Shown: positions 1-9,300 of the stretch, piece after piece
Numbering within the stretch: the stretch's first letter is position 1
Layout of the letters: the number at the start of each line of letters is the position of its first letter
Assembly (NCBI GenBank): GCA_015039465.1
Contig: MU130365.1
Location: forward strand, 76,039 to 92,785
Reading direction: 5' to 3'
DNA length: 16,747 nucleotides
From: Phlegmacium glaucopus
Taxonomy: Eukaryota > Basidiomycota > Agaricomycetes > Agaricales > Cortinariaceae
The notes under the pieces: generated by a model
Database searches by the model: none
What the model was told of the DNA's origin: nothing
The model's input: only the letters and a program-made list of their open reading frames with translations
Program-made: the position numbers and the translations under genes

Positions 1-461
1 TTTTTCTCGGTCTTATTGATATACATTACCGCGGCAGCTCCGATGCCGTTTTCGTAGCCTGAGCCGTCGCTATATACTGTTACCTGGGTGCGATGGTGTT
101 GGACAGCAGCAGTGAGGGCTTTGGTTTTGTTGTTGCAGATCACTGTAGTAAAGGATGGGACATAGTTCGGCCGGCGTCGGGTGGGGCTGATAGGCTCTAC
201 CTTGGTTGGATCGATGTTGGTGGTGAAAAAGAGGGAATGAAGAGGCGAGCGGTGCTTTTTAACATAGCGTTTGGCTGCTCTGTGAGAGAGAGGATGGAGG
301 GGGTGCGAGGGTGGCAGGGAGGCGAGTCTAGTTGCTGCCCGGAAAAGGACTTTCTTGAAGAGGAGGTCGATCGGGAGGACGTTGGCGTGTACCTCCAGGA
401 CATCGCCAGCCGTGGTGTTCAGTGACCCTGTAATGAGTTTAGATTGCCAACAGTTACCAAG
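1..461 (-). CDS. LINE (Tad/jockey-like) ORF2 fragment with RNase H start
   Basis: One reading frame on the minus strand is open from a TAG at 462-464 to the window edge. It reads KLITGSLNTTAGDVLE, then LPIDLLFKKVLFRAATRLASL, HPLHPLSHRAAKRYVKKHR and SPLHSLF, and near the edge VTVYSDGSGYENGIGAAAV. This is the order seen in fungal non-LTR retrotransposon ORF2 proteins: the region after the reverse transcriptase, then the first RNase H block, where YSDGS carries the first catalytic Asp. The protein would normally copy element RNA into the genome by target-primed reverse transcription. The reverse transcriptase itself is absent here and the rest of RNase H lies off the left edge. The frame is lost only 4 bp from the inverted repeat of the next element, so either that element cut it or it is a 5'-truncated copy. 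Family assignment is from motif recognition; the part beyond 461 could not be found on the far side of the transposon. Confidence 0.82.
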
Positions 462-465
462 CTAG

Positions 466-483
466 TACATCAGGAAAACTACA
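466..483 (+). repeat. Left terminal inverted repeat of the ~7.2 kb transposon
   Basis: TACATCAGGAAAACTACA matches the reverse complement of 7692-7709 at all 18 positions; the match stops directly after (CATT against TGTT). It marks the left boundary. Confidence 0.85.
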
Positions 484-690
484 CATTACTTACTGGGCTT
501 AGATGACTTGAGTTTACTTGAGAAGTCACTTGACTTACTTTGGTACTTGAAAGTAAAATTCCAAGTGAGCCCAAGCCTGAGTAAGAGTCCAAGTCACTCA
601 AGTCCATAGGTCATAAGAGCTCAAATCCGATCCAAGTGAGCCTGAGCCTGAGTAAGAGTCCAAGTCCTTAGGTCTGTAAGTCATAAGTGC
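484..690. repeat. Left subterminal ACTTG/CAAGT repeat zone
   Basis: This stretch is built almost entirely from short variants of ACTTGAG, ACTTGAC, CAAGTGAGC, CAAGTCACTCAAG and GAGTAAGAGTCCAAGT. A 27-bp-scale unit with CAAGTGAGC..CCTGAG appears twice, near 561 and 633. Clusters of short motifs in both orientations next to the terminal repeat are typical of transposase-binding subterminal regions in CACTA-like and KDZ-like elements. The binding role is inferred; the repeats are seen. Confidence 0.65.
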
Positions 691-900
691 ATAAGTGCAC
701 AAGCCTCTCATTATTGAAGGTCGCTGGCATCAAAATTGTATATTGTTTGCTACACTACTAGCCACGGGTCAGAGCAAGGACTTTATGATAAAGCTTCCAT
801 GTCCATTCTTGCAAGGAGTTGATCACAAGAAGCTCCCTTGACAATCACGCGGCAAGTTTTCAAGCCTGGTTTGGGGCTAATTCATATTTTCTATACGTAG
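691..900. other. Spacer left of the transposase C-terminal block, ending in an intron acceptor
   Basis: No gene is supported here. The last bases, a pyrimidine-rich run ending TACGTAG at 900, look like the 3' end of an intron, because the next base starts the conserved VYLPAI segment of the transposase. The upstream exon that should precede this acceptor is instead at 4172-4268. Confidence 0.5.
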
Positions 901-2174
901 GTTTACCTACCAGCCATTGCTGGGCATGTTCCACCAAAAATGGTACAAGCTCTCGCGGCCTTTCTTGATTTCTGTTACCTCGTTCGCCAATCTGTTCATA
1001 CTGAAGCCACCCTTTGTGAAATTGACAAAGCTCTGGCTTGATTTCACAAACATCGCCAGATCTTTGAGGAAGAAGGGGTTCGTCCAGAGGGCTTGTCACT
1101 ACCACGCCAACACTCACTGGTGCACTACAAGGCCGTCATCCAACTCTTTGGATCTCCCAACGGTCTTTGCTCCTCAATCACCGAATCCAAACACATCAAG
1201 GCCATCAAAGAACCGTGGCGCCGCTCAAGTCATTATAAGGCACTTGGACAGATGCTCCTTACTAATCAGCGTCTTGACAAGCTTGCCGCCTCAAGAATTG
1301 ACTTCATCGCTTGCGGCATGTTATCAGGGCCACTTCCAGCACTAGGAGTTATGTTGGAGGCTGTAGAGGATGAAGATGGTGATGAGGATGATACAGTTGC
1401 TGGACCACGAGTCATGGCAGAAGTATTCCTTGCTCGCACCCCTGGTACACTCTTTTTTTAGCATTTGAGTGCTTTCTAAATAATATAATCCTATCTATGA
1501 CAGCTCATGGCTATCCTAATCAAGTTCATGAACTATCACAACATCTTGGCCTTCCGGAGTCACCCACTTTCTAGCATCTCATCCAAACATTTCTTTTCGA
1601 CCAGCTTCATCCCAACGCTTCCATCCCTGGCTCAGAACAACCATGAAACCTCCTTCCTGTATTTAACAGGCGCATAAAAGTCTTTCATTCTGCTGTGGCT
1701 GAATTCTTTGCACCCAGTGATCCAGCCAGTATCGGAGGGATGCATCGTAAACGGATACGAGCCACTCCCTCCTGGCAAGGTGAAGGACCACGTCACAACT
1801 GCCTCTTTGTGATGAAGGATCCCAACCTCAAAGGAATGCTTGGTCTCCATGTGGCTCGGGCCATTCTTTTCTTTTCTTTCAAGTTCAATTGTGTTCTTCA
1901 TCCATGTGTACTCATCCAGTGGTTTTCACTTGTAGGGGATGAACCTTGCAACGAGACAGCAATGTGGATGGTCGAGCATGACTGGGAAGAAGATGGGACC
2001 CAGAGCATGGGGGTCATTCACATTGACACTGTTGTCCGAGGTGCTCATCTCATTCCTGTTTACGGAGAGGATTTTGTTCCTCATCATATCACCTGCACCA
2101 ATTCTTTAGATTATTATTCAGCTTATTATGTTAGTAAATTTGCAGACCATTATTCATACGAAATAGCATTTTAA
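901..2174 (+). pseudogene. Plavaka-type transposase, C-terminal block
   Basis: Two exons are visible, 901-1444 and 1504-2174, separated by a 59-nt intron (GTACAC..GACAG). Exon one reads VYLPAIAGHVPPKMVQAL, FLDFCYLVRQSVHTEATL, then LSLPRQHSLVHYKAVIQLFG, SPNGLCSSITESKHIKAIKE and ALGQMLLTNQRLDKLAASR. Exon two reads AHGYPNQVHELSQHLGLPE, KVFHSAVAEFFAPSDPASIG, GMLGLHVARAILFFSF, GVIHIDTVVRGAHLIPVYG and ends KFADHYSYEIAF before TAA at 2172. These blocks, in this order, form the C-terminal half of mushroom Plavaka-like transposases of the KDZ group. Three in-frame stops break it: TGA 1039, TAG 1572 and TGA 1644; the first falls where the family usually has Trp. The natural start is missing; the preceding central part lies downstream at 3223-4268. 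Confidence 0.85.
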
Positions 2175-2414
2175 TTTGCCATGTTCATTGTTTACGACAC
2201 AGCATTGGCTTTCATGTGACATCTCTGGCTTTCATTGTTGTTAATTCTTGGTCTTTGACTTTCATATCAACTGTGTCTCTCCCAGTCTTTGTCTTCCTGG
2301 CCACCTTTTTGCTTTTTTTCTCCCTTCTGTTGACACTTGTTTAAACTAGCATGATGCTGTTGGCCTGACTACCAGTAAGTTTTTCAATTCTAATACTGCA
2401 ATCAATGTGCTGAG

Positions 2415-3209
2415 ATGCCCAAAAATTCATCCACTACGTCTTGGAGCCTGCTAAGGCAACGGTATGGATCATGCTATATCCCTGATTCTAACCCCAGCAG
2501 CCCAAGGGAGACACAGTCTGAGTCTGACTCAGAAGTTTTAAGTTTTTCCAGCTCTCAGGTGGAAAGCTTGATAATCGAGGAACATGAGGTATATTCTTTG
2601 TTTTTAGAGACCCAGTATCTTACCAATTGAAATCTCGGTTACAGATTCCAGTTCCCTTGCAAGCCCAGCCCGAATTTGAGACTCAATACACCAATACATT
2701 TACTCTGCCATCCACAGTTCAATATTTTCGGGATATGTTTGATGGCCACTCATGCTGTTACATGTCTGATGAAGACCTCTCACAGATCCCGGAGGTGCTG
2801 GTGCAGGATGGTACTACACAAGAACTGTTGGACATGTTTGAAGGTTGCTCGGAAGTGTTTGATGAAGATCTTTCACAGATACCACTGGAGGTGTTGCTGG
2901 TAGTGGATGGTACTACAAGCTTGGATGGGTATAAGATTGGGGCTGCAGAGTCCGAGCTGCAAGGCCAAGAAGTAGAAAAGGTACGCCAGGATGCTTCTCT
3001 TAACCACAAAACCAAATATTAACAGATTTCTAGCTAAGCCTGTTGTCCTCGCTGGCAGCCCGTGCACCGCTGCTGCCCTCGCTGACAGTTTGCGCATCCC
3101 CACAATTACAAATACCCAGTACAGCCTCGACAACACCCGTCAGGAGCTCGTCCACTCCAAAGGACTCGAAAATGACAATGGAAACAAGCTGTGCAGTCAG
3201 GTTAATTAA
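2415..3209 (+). CDS. Unrecognised acidic/Ser-rich protein inside the transposon
   Basis: An ATG at 2415 opens a 58-codon exon (to 2588), a 56-nt intron with GTATAT..TTACAG, and a 112-codon exon (2645-2980), both phase 0. A 53-nt intron (GTACGC..TTCTAG) may follow. The protein begins MPKNSSTTSWSLLRQRYG and is rich in Ser, Asp and Glu. It contains a near-duplicate acidic block, DEDLSQIPEVLVQDGTT and DEDLSQIPLEVLLVVDGTT, each preceded by a DMF motif. The third exon is uncertain: the phase-0 frame is Ser/Leu-rich, while the next frame (KPVVLAGSPCTAAALADSLR) looks more protein-like and stops at 3209. The sequence then runs into the central transposase exon, so the gene may have lost its 3' end. 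I do not recognise the family. An accessory gene or captured host fragment is possible. Confidence 0.4.
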
Positions 3210-3222
3210 TTGTTCATTTAAG

Positions 3223-4268
3223 ATATTATTGCTGAGGATCTGGACACACATGGAGCAATGTTCATTCCTGTTGTCCTGGGGAGTGATAAAACAACAGTGT
3301 CTATTGCAATGGGGCAAACTGAGTACTACCCTCTTTATGCTTCTCTCAGAAATGTTTCCAACAGCATTTGCCGTGCTCACAAAAATGCAGCAACAATCAT
3401 TGGTTTTCTTGCTATACCCAAAAGTAAGTTTTCCCTTTATACTCTTGAACCATTGTTGATTTTCGCCCTGATAGCGGACCGAGAATACACAGACAATAAC
3501 CATTTTCGAAAATTTTGGCGTCAACTCTTTCATTTGTCTCTTGCCACTATCCTCGAGCCCCTCAAGCCAGGAATGTCAAAGCCTGAGGTTGTCCTTTGTC
3601 CTGACGGTCATTACCACTGGGCAATATATACTATTGGGCCTTACATTGCAGATTACCCTGAACAGGTTCTGCTGGCATGTGTTGTCCAAGACTGGTGTCC
3701 ACAGTATGTCTTATCTTATAGGCCAATCACAATGACCTTGTAACTGACAATTTTGTGCTGCAGTTGCACTGCTTTGCCCCAAGATCTTGAGAAAGGCAGG
3801 ACTGCGATCAAATGTCCATAGAGACATCCTAATTGATGTACTAAGCCTGAAGACAATATGGTCTGATTATGGCTATGTTGGAGATGTTACAGTATTTATT
3901 TGAGAAACCTAGTGGAAGTCGCTATCAACTCACATCTACTATTAGCCATTCACTGCTGAATTTCCATGCGCTGACATACATGAGCTTCTCACATCGGACC
4001 TCCTTCACCAAATCATCAAGGGTACATTTAAAGACCATCTCGTTACATGGGTTGGTGAATACCTCACCCTAGTACACAGAAAATTGGGAGCAGCAGTGAT
4101 CATGGCTGATATTGATTGTTGGTATGTTCATGGATTTACAATATATTAAACCTTATTAATGTTTCTTCTAGCATCGCAGCTGTGCCCCCGTTTCCTGGTC
4201 TTCATCGTTTCCCAGAAGGGCACGGCTTCAAGCAATGGACAGGGGACGATTCAAAAGCACTCATGAAA
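3223..4268 (+). pseudogene. Plavaka-type transposase, central block
   Basis: Starting after an acceptor-like TTTAAG at 3222 the frame reads IIAEDLDTHGAMFIPVVLGS, DKTTVSIAMGQTEYYPLY, FRKFWRQLFHLSLATILEPL, VVLCPDGHYHWAIYTIGPYI and DYPEQVLLACVVQDWCP. Introns follow at 3704-3763, 3892-3945 and 4122-4171, between SLKTIWSDYGYVGDVT, FPCADIHELLTSDLLHQIIK and IAAVPPFPGLHRFPEG. The last exon reads FKQWTGDDSKALMK and ends at a GTATGC donor at 4269. This is the core of Plavaka-like transposases and should hold catalytic acidic residues, which I cannot assign with certainty. A likely additional intron at 3425-3474 has a one-base problem at its donor, and another indel near 3790-3805 is needed to move from TALPQDLEK into HRDILIDVL. 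The next exon (VYLPAI) is missing here and lies at 901. Confidence 0.85.
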
Positions 4269-4296
4269 GTATGCCTCTTCATGTCTCAGGTGATTG

Positions 4297-5076
4297 CACG
4301 ATGGTCCATGCCCAATTAGCTGACATAAGGTCTTGCCAACACCTCTCTCCATTTACATCCATCTCTTGGAAAGGTGTATAATGAATTTTGCCATCAAAAT
4401 TGGGATTTTCAAGCTGCTGGTGGAGTACAATACAGGGATCACGATGCCAAACCTCATACTCAGCAAGCATCCAGGGAGGTACTTCACCGTCTTTGGGTCA
4501 AGGACCAGAATAGATCACCAAGAAGGAGCTCCAGGGAGCATCACCCACAATCATTGAATTGATTGTGTGATAAAGATCTTTGTGATCTGCGAATGGGGGA
4601 ACATCAGACTTGGCGGCCCAGATGTCGAGGAGCTCATTGATCTGGGATCCGGGCATCTGATTTTTGGCAAAGAGAAAATTTGCAAGTTCAACATCAGCAT
4701 GGTTGTTATAGGGTGAGTAATCAGTGGTGTTGGTTGGAGATTTGAGTGGAGGAGCGTCTGGTGGCAAGTCAACACCCTCCTTGTTACATGGTGTTCCTAT
4801 ATCCCAGTCTTATCAATTACTATGTATTTGAAAAAAGTTCAATATACTGTCTAAGATCAGGTGCTCGACAACCGTGTTTTGGGCCTGTTCTGGGCCTTCT
4901 TCACGGAGTTCATTGAAATCATTGAGATTGGGGTCGTCAAATGGTGCAGGCAAATTGGGTGGGGTAGAAGGTTCTTTTGGAGCAAATTTTTGGTGTTGAG
5001 TGTGGATATGCTGTGTAAGACCTGATCAATTGTGAAACCCATGGTTACAAACTGCCCCAGTGGGCAACTTGGTCAT
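4297..5076 (-). pseudogene. Plavaka-type transposase, N-terminal block (zinc finger), inverted
   Basis: Read on the minus strand, an ATG at 5076 begins MTKLPTGAVCNHG, then SGLTQHIHTQHQKFAPKEP. This is a C2H2-like zinc finger missing its second Cys and carrying a TGA at 5028-5026. A short intron is likely at 4847-4809 (GTATAT..ATAAG). The next exon reads GTPCNKEGVDLPPDAPPL, DYSPYNNHADVELANFLFAK, QMPGSQINELLDIWAAK, EYEVWHRDPCIVLHQQLEN and DLMSANWAW, ending near 4297. In Plavaka-like proteins this block directly precedes DIIAED..THGAMF, which here lies on the opposite strand at 3223. The zinc finger is the expected DNA-binding end of the protein. The block is head-to-head with the central block, with fewer than 30 bp between the two exon ends. 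Confidence 0.82.
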
Positions 5077-5079
5077 GCA

Positions 5080-5423
5080 TGTAAAAAGAAAGGGTTGATG
5101 AGGAGCCATGTTAACAACTGTGAGGATAGTTGCGTGGACTTAGAATTAGATGCTTCATGGGAATATAACCATGCTTTAGAACTGTACAGTGGGGTAGTGG
5201 CAGACTCTCAAAAAAAAAGTAAAGGTAAACTATACGCAACTTGGATTGAGGTGAAGTCTGAACGGAGTCCTCGCTTTGTCAGATGGCAACTTTGAAGCCT
5301 TGCACCAAAAGGAAGGGCAGTGAGTCTCAAATCTTGATATCTGCATTATGACACATTTTAATTTTCAGGTGGCAGCTGGCATCCTGTCAGGCCCGGCTAT
5401 CAACACCCAGCTGAAAAAAATAA
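5080..5423. other. Spacer between the inverted N-terminal block and the accessory gene
   Basis: No convincing gene. An open frame from 5032 to 5295 (+) has no recognised motif and overlaps the minus-strand zinc-finger exon, so I do not support it. An ATG at 5282 (MATLKPCTKRKG) followed by an intron-like GTGAGT..TTTCAG at 5320-5369 could be an alternative first exon of the gene to the right, but the frame does not join cleanly. Confidence 0.4.
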
Positions 5424-7496
5424 ATGCCAAAGGGTTGGGTTGAGGTCAATGACGTGAGTAATTAATTACTGACTGTTGACCGTTGTTATTGGAAAACAAA
5501 AAAACTCTAATAGATTCTTGATGAGTCTGAGATTGACCCTGAGCTGTGCAATCTAGTGAATGAAGACCTCCTATGGACCTGGCCAGGAAATGCCCTGAAG
5601 CAGCCAGGGATGGTCAATGTGAGCCCAGTTAGAGCCCAACGAAGTACTGCCGAGGTTGCCAAAGATAAGTCGGATTGTGCTGAGAAATCCAAAAAGGACC
5701 AAGTGGCGCTTGAACAGAAGCGGAAGGCTGTGGCTGAGCCGAAAGATGCAATGGCAGTTGACGAAGAAGCAAGAGAGGCCACTGCTGCGAAACCGGTGCA
5801 CGGGCAGTGACTGCCAAAGTTCCTCGCCTGGTTGCTCAAGACTGTGTTGCAGAGGGTAAGAGCAGTTAAATTAATTTTATATTTGTCTCACCAGTTGTAA
5901 GGGCCAGAAGTTGACATGGAGGCTGACAAAGAGATCAAAATCAACAATAATTTTGAAGAGGTTTGTGATAATTTTTTACCCAATGCTGGAACTTACTCTT
6001 TTATTCCTGGCAAGCGTAGGGATAGTGACAATTACAATGTCATTACTAGCTCTCCTCTCCAATCATATCAAGTTGCTAAACCCAAGAAGAAGCGAGGAGG
6101 ATGAACACACGCTGATTGAAAAAGGTCGACTCACCAAGAGCAAGGTGGGAGACTTGTTTGCATCAGCAACCTCAGATACAAGCAAGCGTAAACTGGTCAA
6201 ACAAGATGGCCAACCTCAATATCAGTTTGTGTTCAGGCTCTCATATCTCTCCTTCTTTCATATCTACTACTATCTGCAGACCGGTCAACAAGAAGCCAAA
6301 ATCAACTGTCCCTTCTGGCCTTCTCCCAGATGCATCTGTCAGCCACATGAATCTTACAACCCCGTTCACAAGGACAACCAAGACCCCTACTATGAAGAAT
6401 TCCATGCTGGCTGAGGATCCAGACTTTTCTTCAAGATATGGTGGAATAATGGACAGTGATTTTGCAGAATCGTCTCCACCTCCAGTTATGGAAAAGGCGG
6501 TAAAAAAACAATTCAGTCATTTATCTTCTCTTGAACACACACTAATGTTTTCCAGGGCATCACCAAAATTACTTGTGGTGCACCAACTATCAAACTCGAA
6601 GGCATGGAAACGGTCCAAACAGCAGTCAGAGGGTGCCCTTGGGCCATACGGAGAAAAGAGGTTTATAACCAAAACCACCTCCCTGCTGGTACCATCATAT
6701 CCTGGAAGACCTACCTCATACCCAGTTGGCGAGACCTTGCTGGCACTCAAATTAATGCATGGCACACGACCCTTCCCAAATTATGTGATGAGTTGAAAGA
6801 GATATGGGATATTGTCTATCCATCTCAAACCCAAGAAATCATTGAGCTTGATGGCCCAATCTTCAGCATGGTGCGTAGCCACCTTTCATTTAATGCCCTT
6901 GTTTAATTACAATAACCTTTTTGATCTAGGCTATCCAATGATGGTACGAGTGGCATGGCAACATTGGCCACGCAATTCTTCTTTTCGTCAACAAGTATAT
7001 GAAAGAATATTTGGATGATGTTGATGTCCGTGCCACCCATGCAACTTTCATGAAGGGTGATACCATTCAGATTCCATTTGCTTGGAAAGAGCACCCATTA
7101 TCTGCTGAAGAACTGCAAGTAAGTCACTCATCTTCACATTCACATAGAATTGAAATGATAATATTGCCTATCCTGAGGTTTTCAAGGGGCTTTTCTTGTC
7201 GGATTTTGTGCTAGAAGGATTGGTGGCACATTTGAACATGACATTGACTGTCTGGTCCAGAGCTGCAGGTGGATAGTGAGCCCTGTGGCACGTTATCTGT
7301 TGCAATGGTTGCGGTATGCCTTATTTATTTTATTTTGCACCATCTCATTTTGTTACAGGCTGAATGCACATTCACATTCTGGGTCACAGGCATCTCTACT
7401 GCTGATGATGAGAAATGCAAAGAAGAGGCCAAATTCTCTGAGGACAACTGGGGGATGAAATTCAGCATGATTACTAGTCTCTCTTTTGTCACTTAG
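5424..7496 (+). pseudogene. Eroded multi-exon fungal gene, accessory to the transposon (DUF6532-like?)
   Basis: At least eight exons can be traced: 5424-5453, 5514-5855, 5895-about 6235, 6280-6499, 6556-6870, 6930-7118, 7178-7313 and 7359-7496, all with GT..AG introns of 39-60 nt. The N-terminal part reads MPKGWVEVND, then SEIDPELCNLVNEDLLWTWP, followed by a Lys/Glu/Ala-rich charged stretch. The C-terminal part reads VYNQNHLPAGTIISWKTYLI, ELKEIWDIVYP, HAILLFVNKYMKEYLDD, FKGLFLSDFVLEGLVAHLN, CGTLSVAMVA and CTFTFWVTG, then KFSEDNWG. I recognise this as a mushroom-lineage multicopy protein type; the C-terminal part recalls DUF6532-like proteins, which have no known activity, but I could not check this. 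Frameshifts near 5790, 6105 and 7270 and a TGA at 6939 show decay. It is colinear with the right end of the transposon, so it may be a former partner of the transposase. Confidence 0.65.
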
Positions 7497-7504
7497 TACT
7501 CAGT

Positions 7505-7691
7505 TACTGACTTTGAGGCCAAATTGTCTTAACGCCTTACCCACTTGAGCTCTCACTTGAGCTCACTTATATAAGAGATGATCACTTTCTAAGGGAGCAA
7601 CCTACTTAGCCAAGTGAACATCGCTTGGGCGCTTTGGTCACTTTCCTCACTTTGTCACTTGTCAAAGTGACCTAAGTTACCGAAGTCAACA
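7505..7691. repeat. Right subterminal ACTTG/CAAGT repeat zone
   Basis: This stretch carries CCACTTGAGCTCTCACTTGAGCT, GCCAAGTGAAC and CACTTGTCAAAGTGACC variants up to the right inverted repeat. It mirrors the motif content of 484-690, as expected for matched subterminal binding zones. Only the motif repetition is directly seen. Confidence 0.6.
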
Positions 7692-7709
7692 TGTAGTTTT
7701 CCTGATGTA
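7692..7709 (-). repeat. Right terminal inverted repeat of the ~7.2 kb transposon
   Basis: TGTAGTTTTCCTGATGTA is the exact reverse complement of 466-483 and marks the right boundary. Confidence 0.85.
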
Positions 7710-8762
7710 GATGCTATGTGACAGTTGAAGTAGCCATCAAACATCGTCCAAGGTTACGATGTGGCTCCAAATTATTTCCTGCTTGCCTTTCAAATGTGAA
7801 TAAAAGTTTGATATGGTTTGGAAACTTTAGATGTGGTCAAATTTTGTAGCTCTGGTCATTTTACTAACATATACTAGTTAGCTGTTTCTCAAGCTTCCAC
7901 CCTGCAAAAGTTTTTATCTTGAGATTTCTTGACAGCCTGGAAATTATGATCCCCATGGCCGCTTTTTCACTGGGGAGATAAGCTTAAATTAGATATCATC
8001 CATGACCATCTGTCAATGTCAACTTGAAATCAATGTTTATGTGGTTCCACATATCCATTCCAAGTCAGCTAAGATCCATCTTCAAGTTGATAATCACAAG
8101 GATGCAGTGAATTTGTTAGGGTGTCAATAATTCACATTGTGTGTTCCGGTTAATTTGAGCTCCAAGGCAGAAAAAATGGTGCGAACCCATGTATATGCAC
8201 TTGTCACCGGAATTGAGACAATGATTTGAATGTGACGTACTGGCGCCTATTAGCCTGAGTGGCATGAGACTTTCATGCCACCGAGGGGTCCTTGTGAGAC
8301 CTTGGCAAAATGTTCATCAAATGTTTATGGAACATTTTGTGATCGAACAGCCATCACAAATAACTTATTTTGTCCTCTTACAAGGAGACCCAAAGGAGAT
8401 CATCTAAGTATTAACCATCTGGGTTATTTTCATTACATCAATGTCCATAGATGTCCATGGGTATCTTACTGTATCTTACTGGTATCTTTTATCTTTCTTT
8501 CTTTGGTTCATCAGCAAAACACGTCAGTCCTTGCACCTCTCTTGAAACTCCCTTGACTTGCTTGATGCCATTTCAAGAAGCAGATCAAGGATTGGAAAAT
8601 CTTCTTGACAGTTACTTGTTCAAGGAGGTTGTTCTTTTTCAAGCCCAGTCACTAACTTAATTTCCACTTGTTGACCTTTTTTGCACTTGAATCCGTCCTT
8701 GTATGTACCTATAGCTAGAAAGCGAATCAAGTAGATATTCAAGTACTAATATTGTACTTATC

Positions 8763-8949
8763 TGAATCATGTCACGATTCAAAGATTGAGGCCCTTTAAA
8801 AGCTAAACTGTCACATGTTTCACCCTTCTAGACCCCTTTGGACCTAAAAAAATGTTGGATATCTATCAAATGTATATATATCCACTGGTTTGAAGGTTTA
8901 TCAAGGGCAAAAGTGAGGGTTTTTGTGAATCATGGTAGTTCATGATTCA
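8763..8949. repeat. Two related TGAATC..GATTCA stem-loops in a degenerate ~165-bp repeat
   Basis: TGAATC-atgtcac-GATTCA at 8763-8781 and the longer TGAATCATG-gtagtt-CATGATTCA at 8926-8949 are perfect short inverted repeats. Each is followed by a similar stretch (GATTGAGGCCCTTT and AATGGAGGGCCTTT). They look like two diverged copies of one unit. No function can be assigned. Confidence 0.5.
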
Positions 8950-9017
8950 GAAATGGAGGGCCTTTCAACAAAAAAGAAAAGACATCTCTCTCATGTGTAT
9001 ATATCAGCTAACCCAAT

Positions 9018-9300
9018 AACCCTAGCTTAGCAGCCCTCCAAGGACCTTGTCCAATGTATTAACCCTAGCTCAAATCCCTCTGAGATGCCTGTCCAACATC
9101 TTAACCCTAGCTTAAAGCCCCCTAACCTTGTCCAGCAGCTTAACCCTAGCTAAAGCCCCCTAATACCCTTGTCCAGCAGCTTAACCCTAGCCTAAAGCCC
9201 CCTAATACCCTTGTGTAACATCTCAACCATAGCTTACACCCCCCCCAAGGTCCTTGTACAAAATATGAGCCTATTCTGAATCCACCCAGAGTCCTTGTTC
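9018..9300. repeat. ~42-bp minisatellite with AACCCTAG anchor
   Basis: The anchor AACCCTAG (or AACCATAG) occurs at 9018, 9061, 9103, 9142, 9183 and 9225, so the period is 39-43 bp. Each unit reads roughly TTAACCCTAGCTTAAAGCCC, then CCTAATACCCTTGTCCAGCA. The best copies are the central three; the outer copies are diverged. The CCCTAA words resemble the fungal telomere repeat but the spacing does not. Confidence 0.75.

Larger units (their letters stand above)
466..7709. mobile_element. Plavaka/KDZ-type TIR DNA transposon, ~7.2 kb, degenerate
   Basis: The two ends are an 18-bp perfect inverted repeat, TACATCAGGAAAACTACA at 466-483 and its complement at 7692-7709. Just inside each end are 200-bp zones rich in ACTTG/CAAGT. 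The interior contains all major parts of a Plavaka-like transposase, but scrambled, plus two other fungal-type genes. Flanking octamers are CAAGCTAG (458-465) and GATGCTAT (7710-7717); they agree at 5 of 8 positions, a weak hint of an aged 8-bp target duplication. A TA duplication would also fit because the inverted repeat begins with TA. The combination of ends, subterminal repeats and transposase supports a single element. The internal stops and the order of the exons make it non-autonomous now. Confidence 0.8.

Noticed and set aside
917..1345. Open frame on + (142 codons)
   Set aside because: Out of frame with the conserved transposase blocks in the same DNA; a shadow.
1632..1901. Minus-strand frame of 89 codons
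   Set aside because: Antisense to the transposase C-terminal exon and without family motifs.
5032..5295. Open frame with Cys/His residues that looks like a zinc finger
   Set aside because: It overlaps the minus-strand zinc-finger exon of the transposase and its Cys spacing fits no known finger; not supported as a gene.
8275..8660. Two overlapping plus-strand frames (93 and 69 codons)
   Set aside because: No motif, no splice partners, ordinary composition for chance frames in non-coding DNA.
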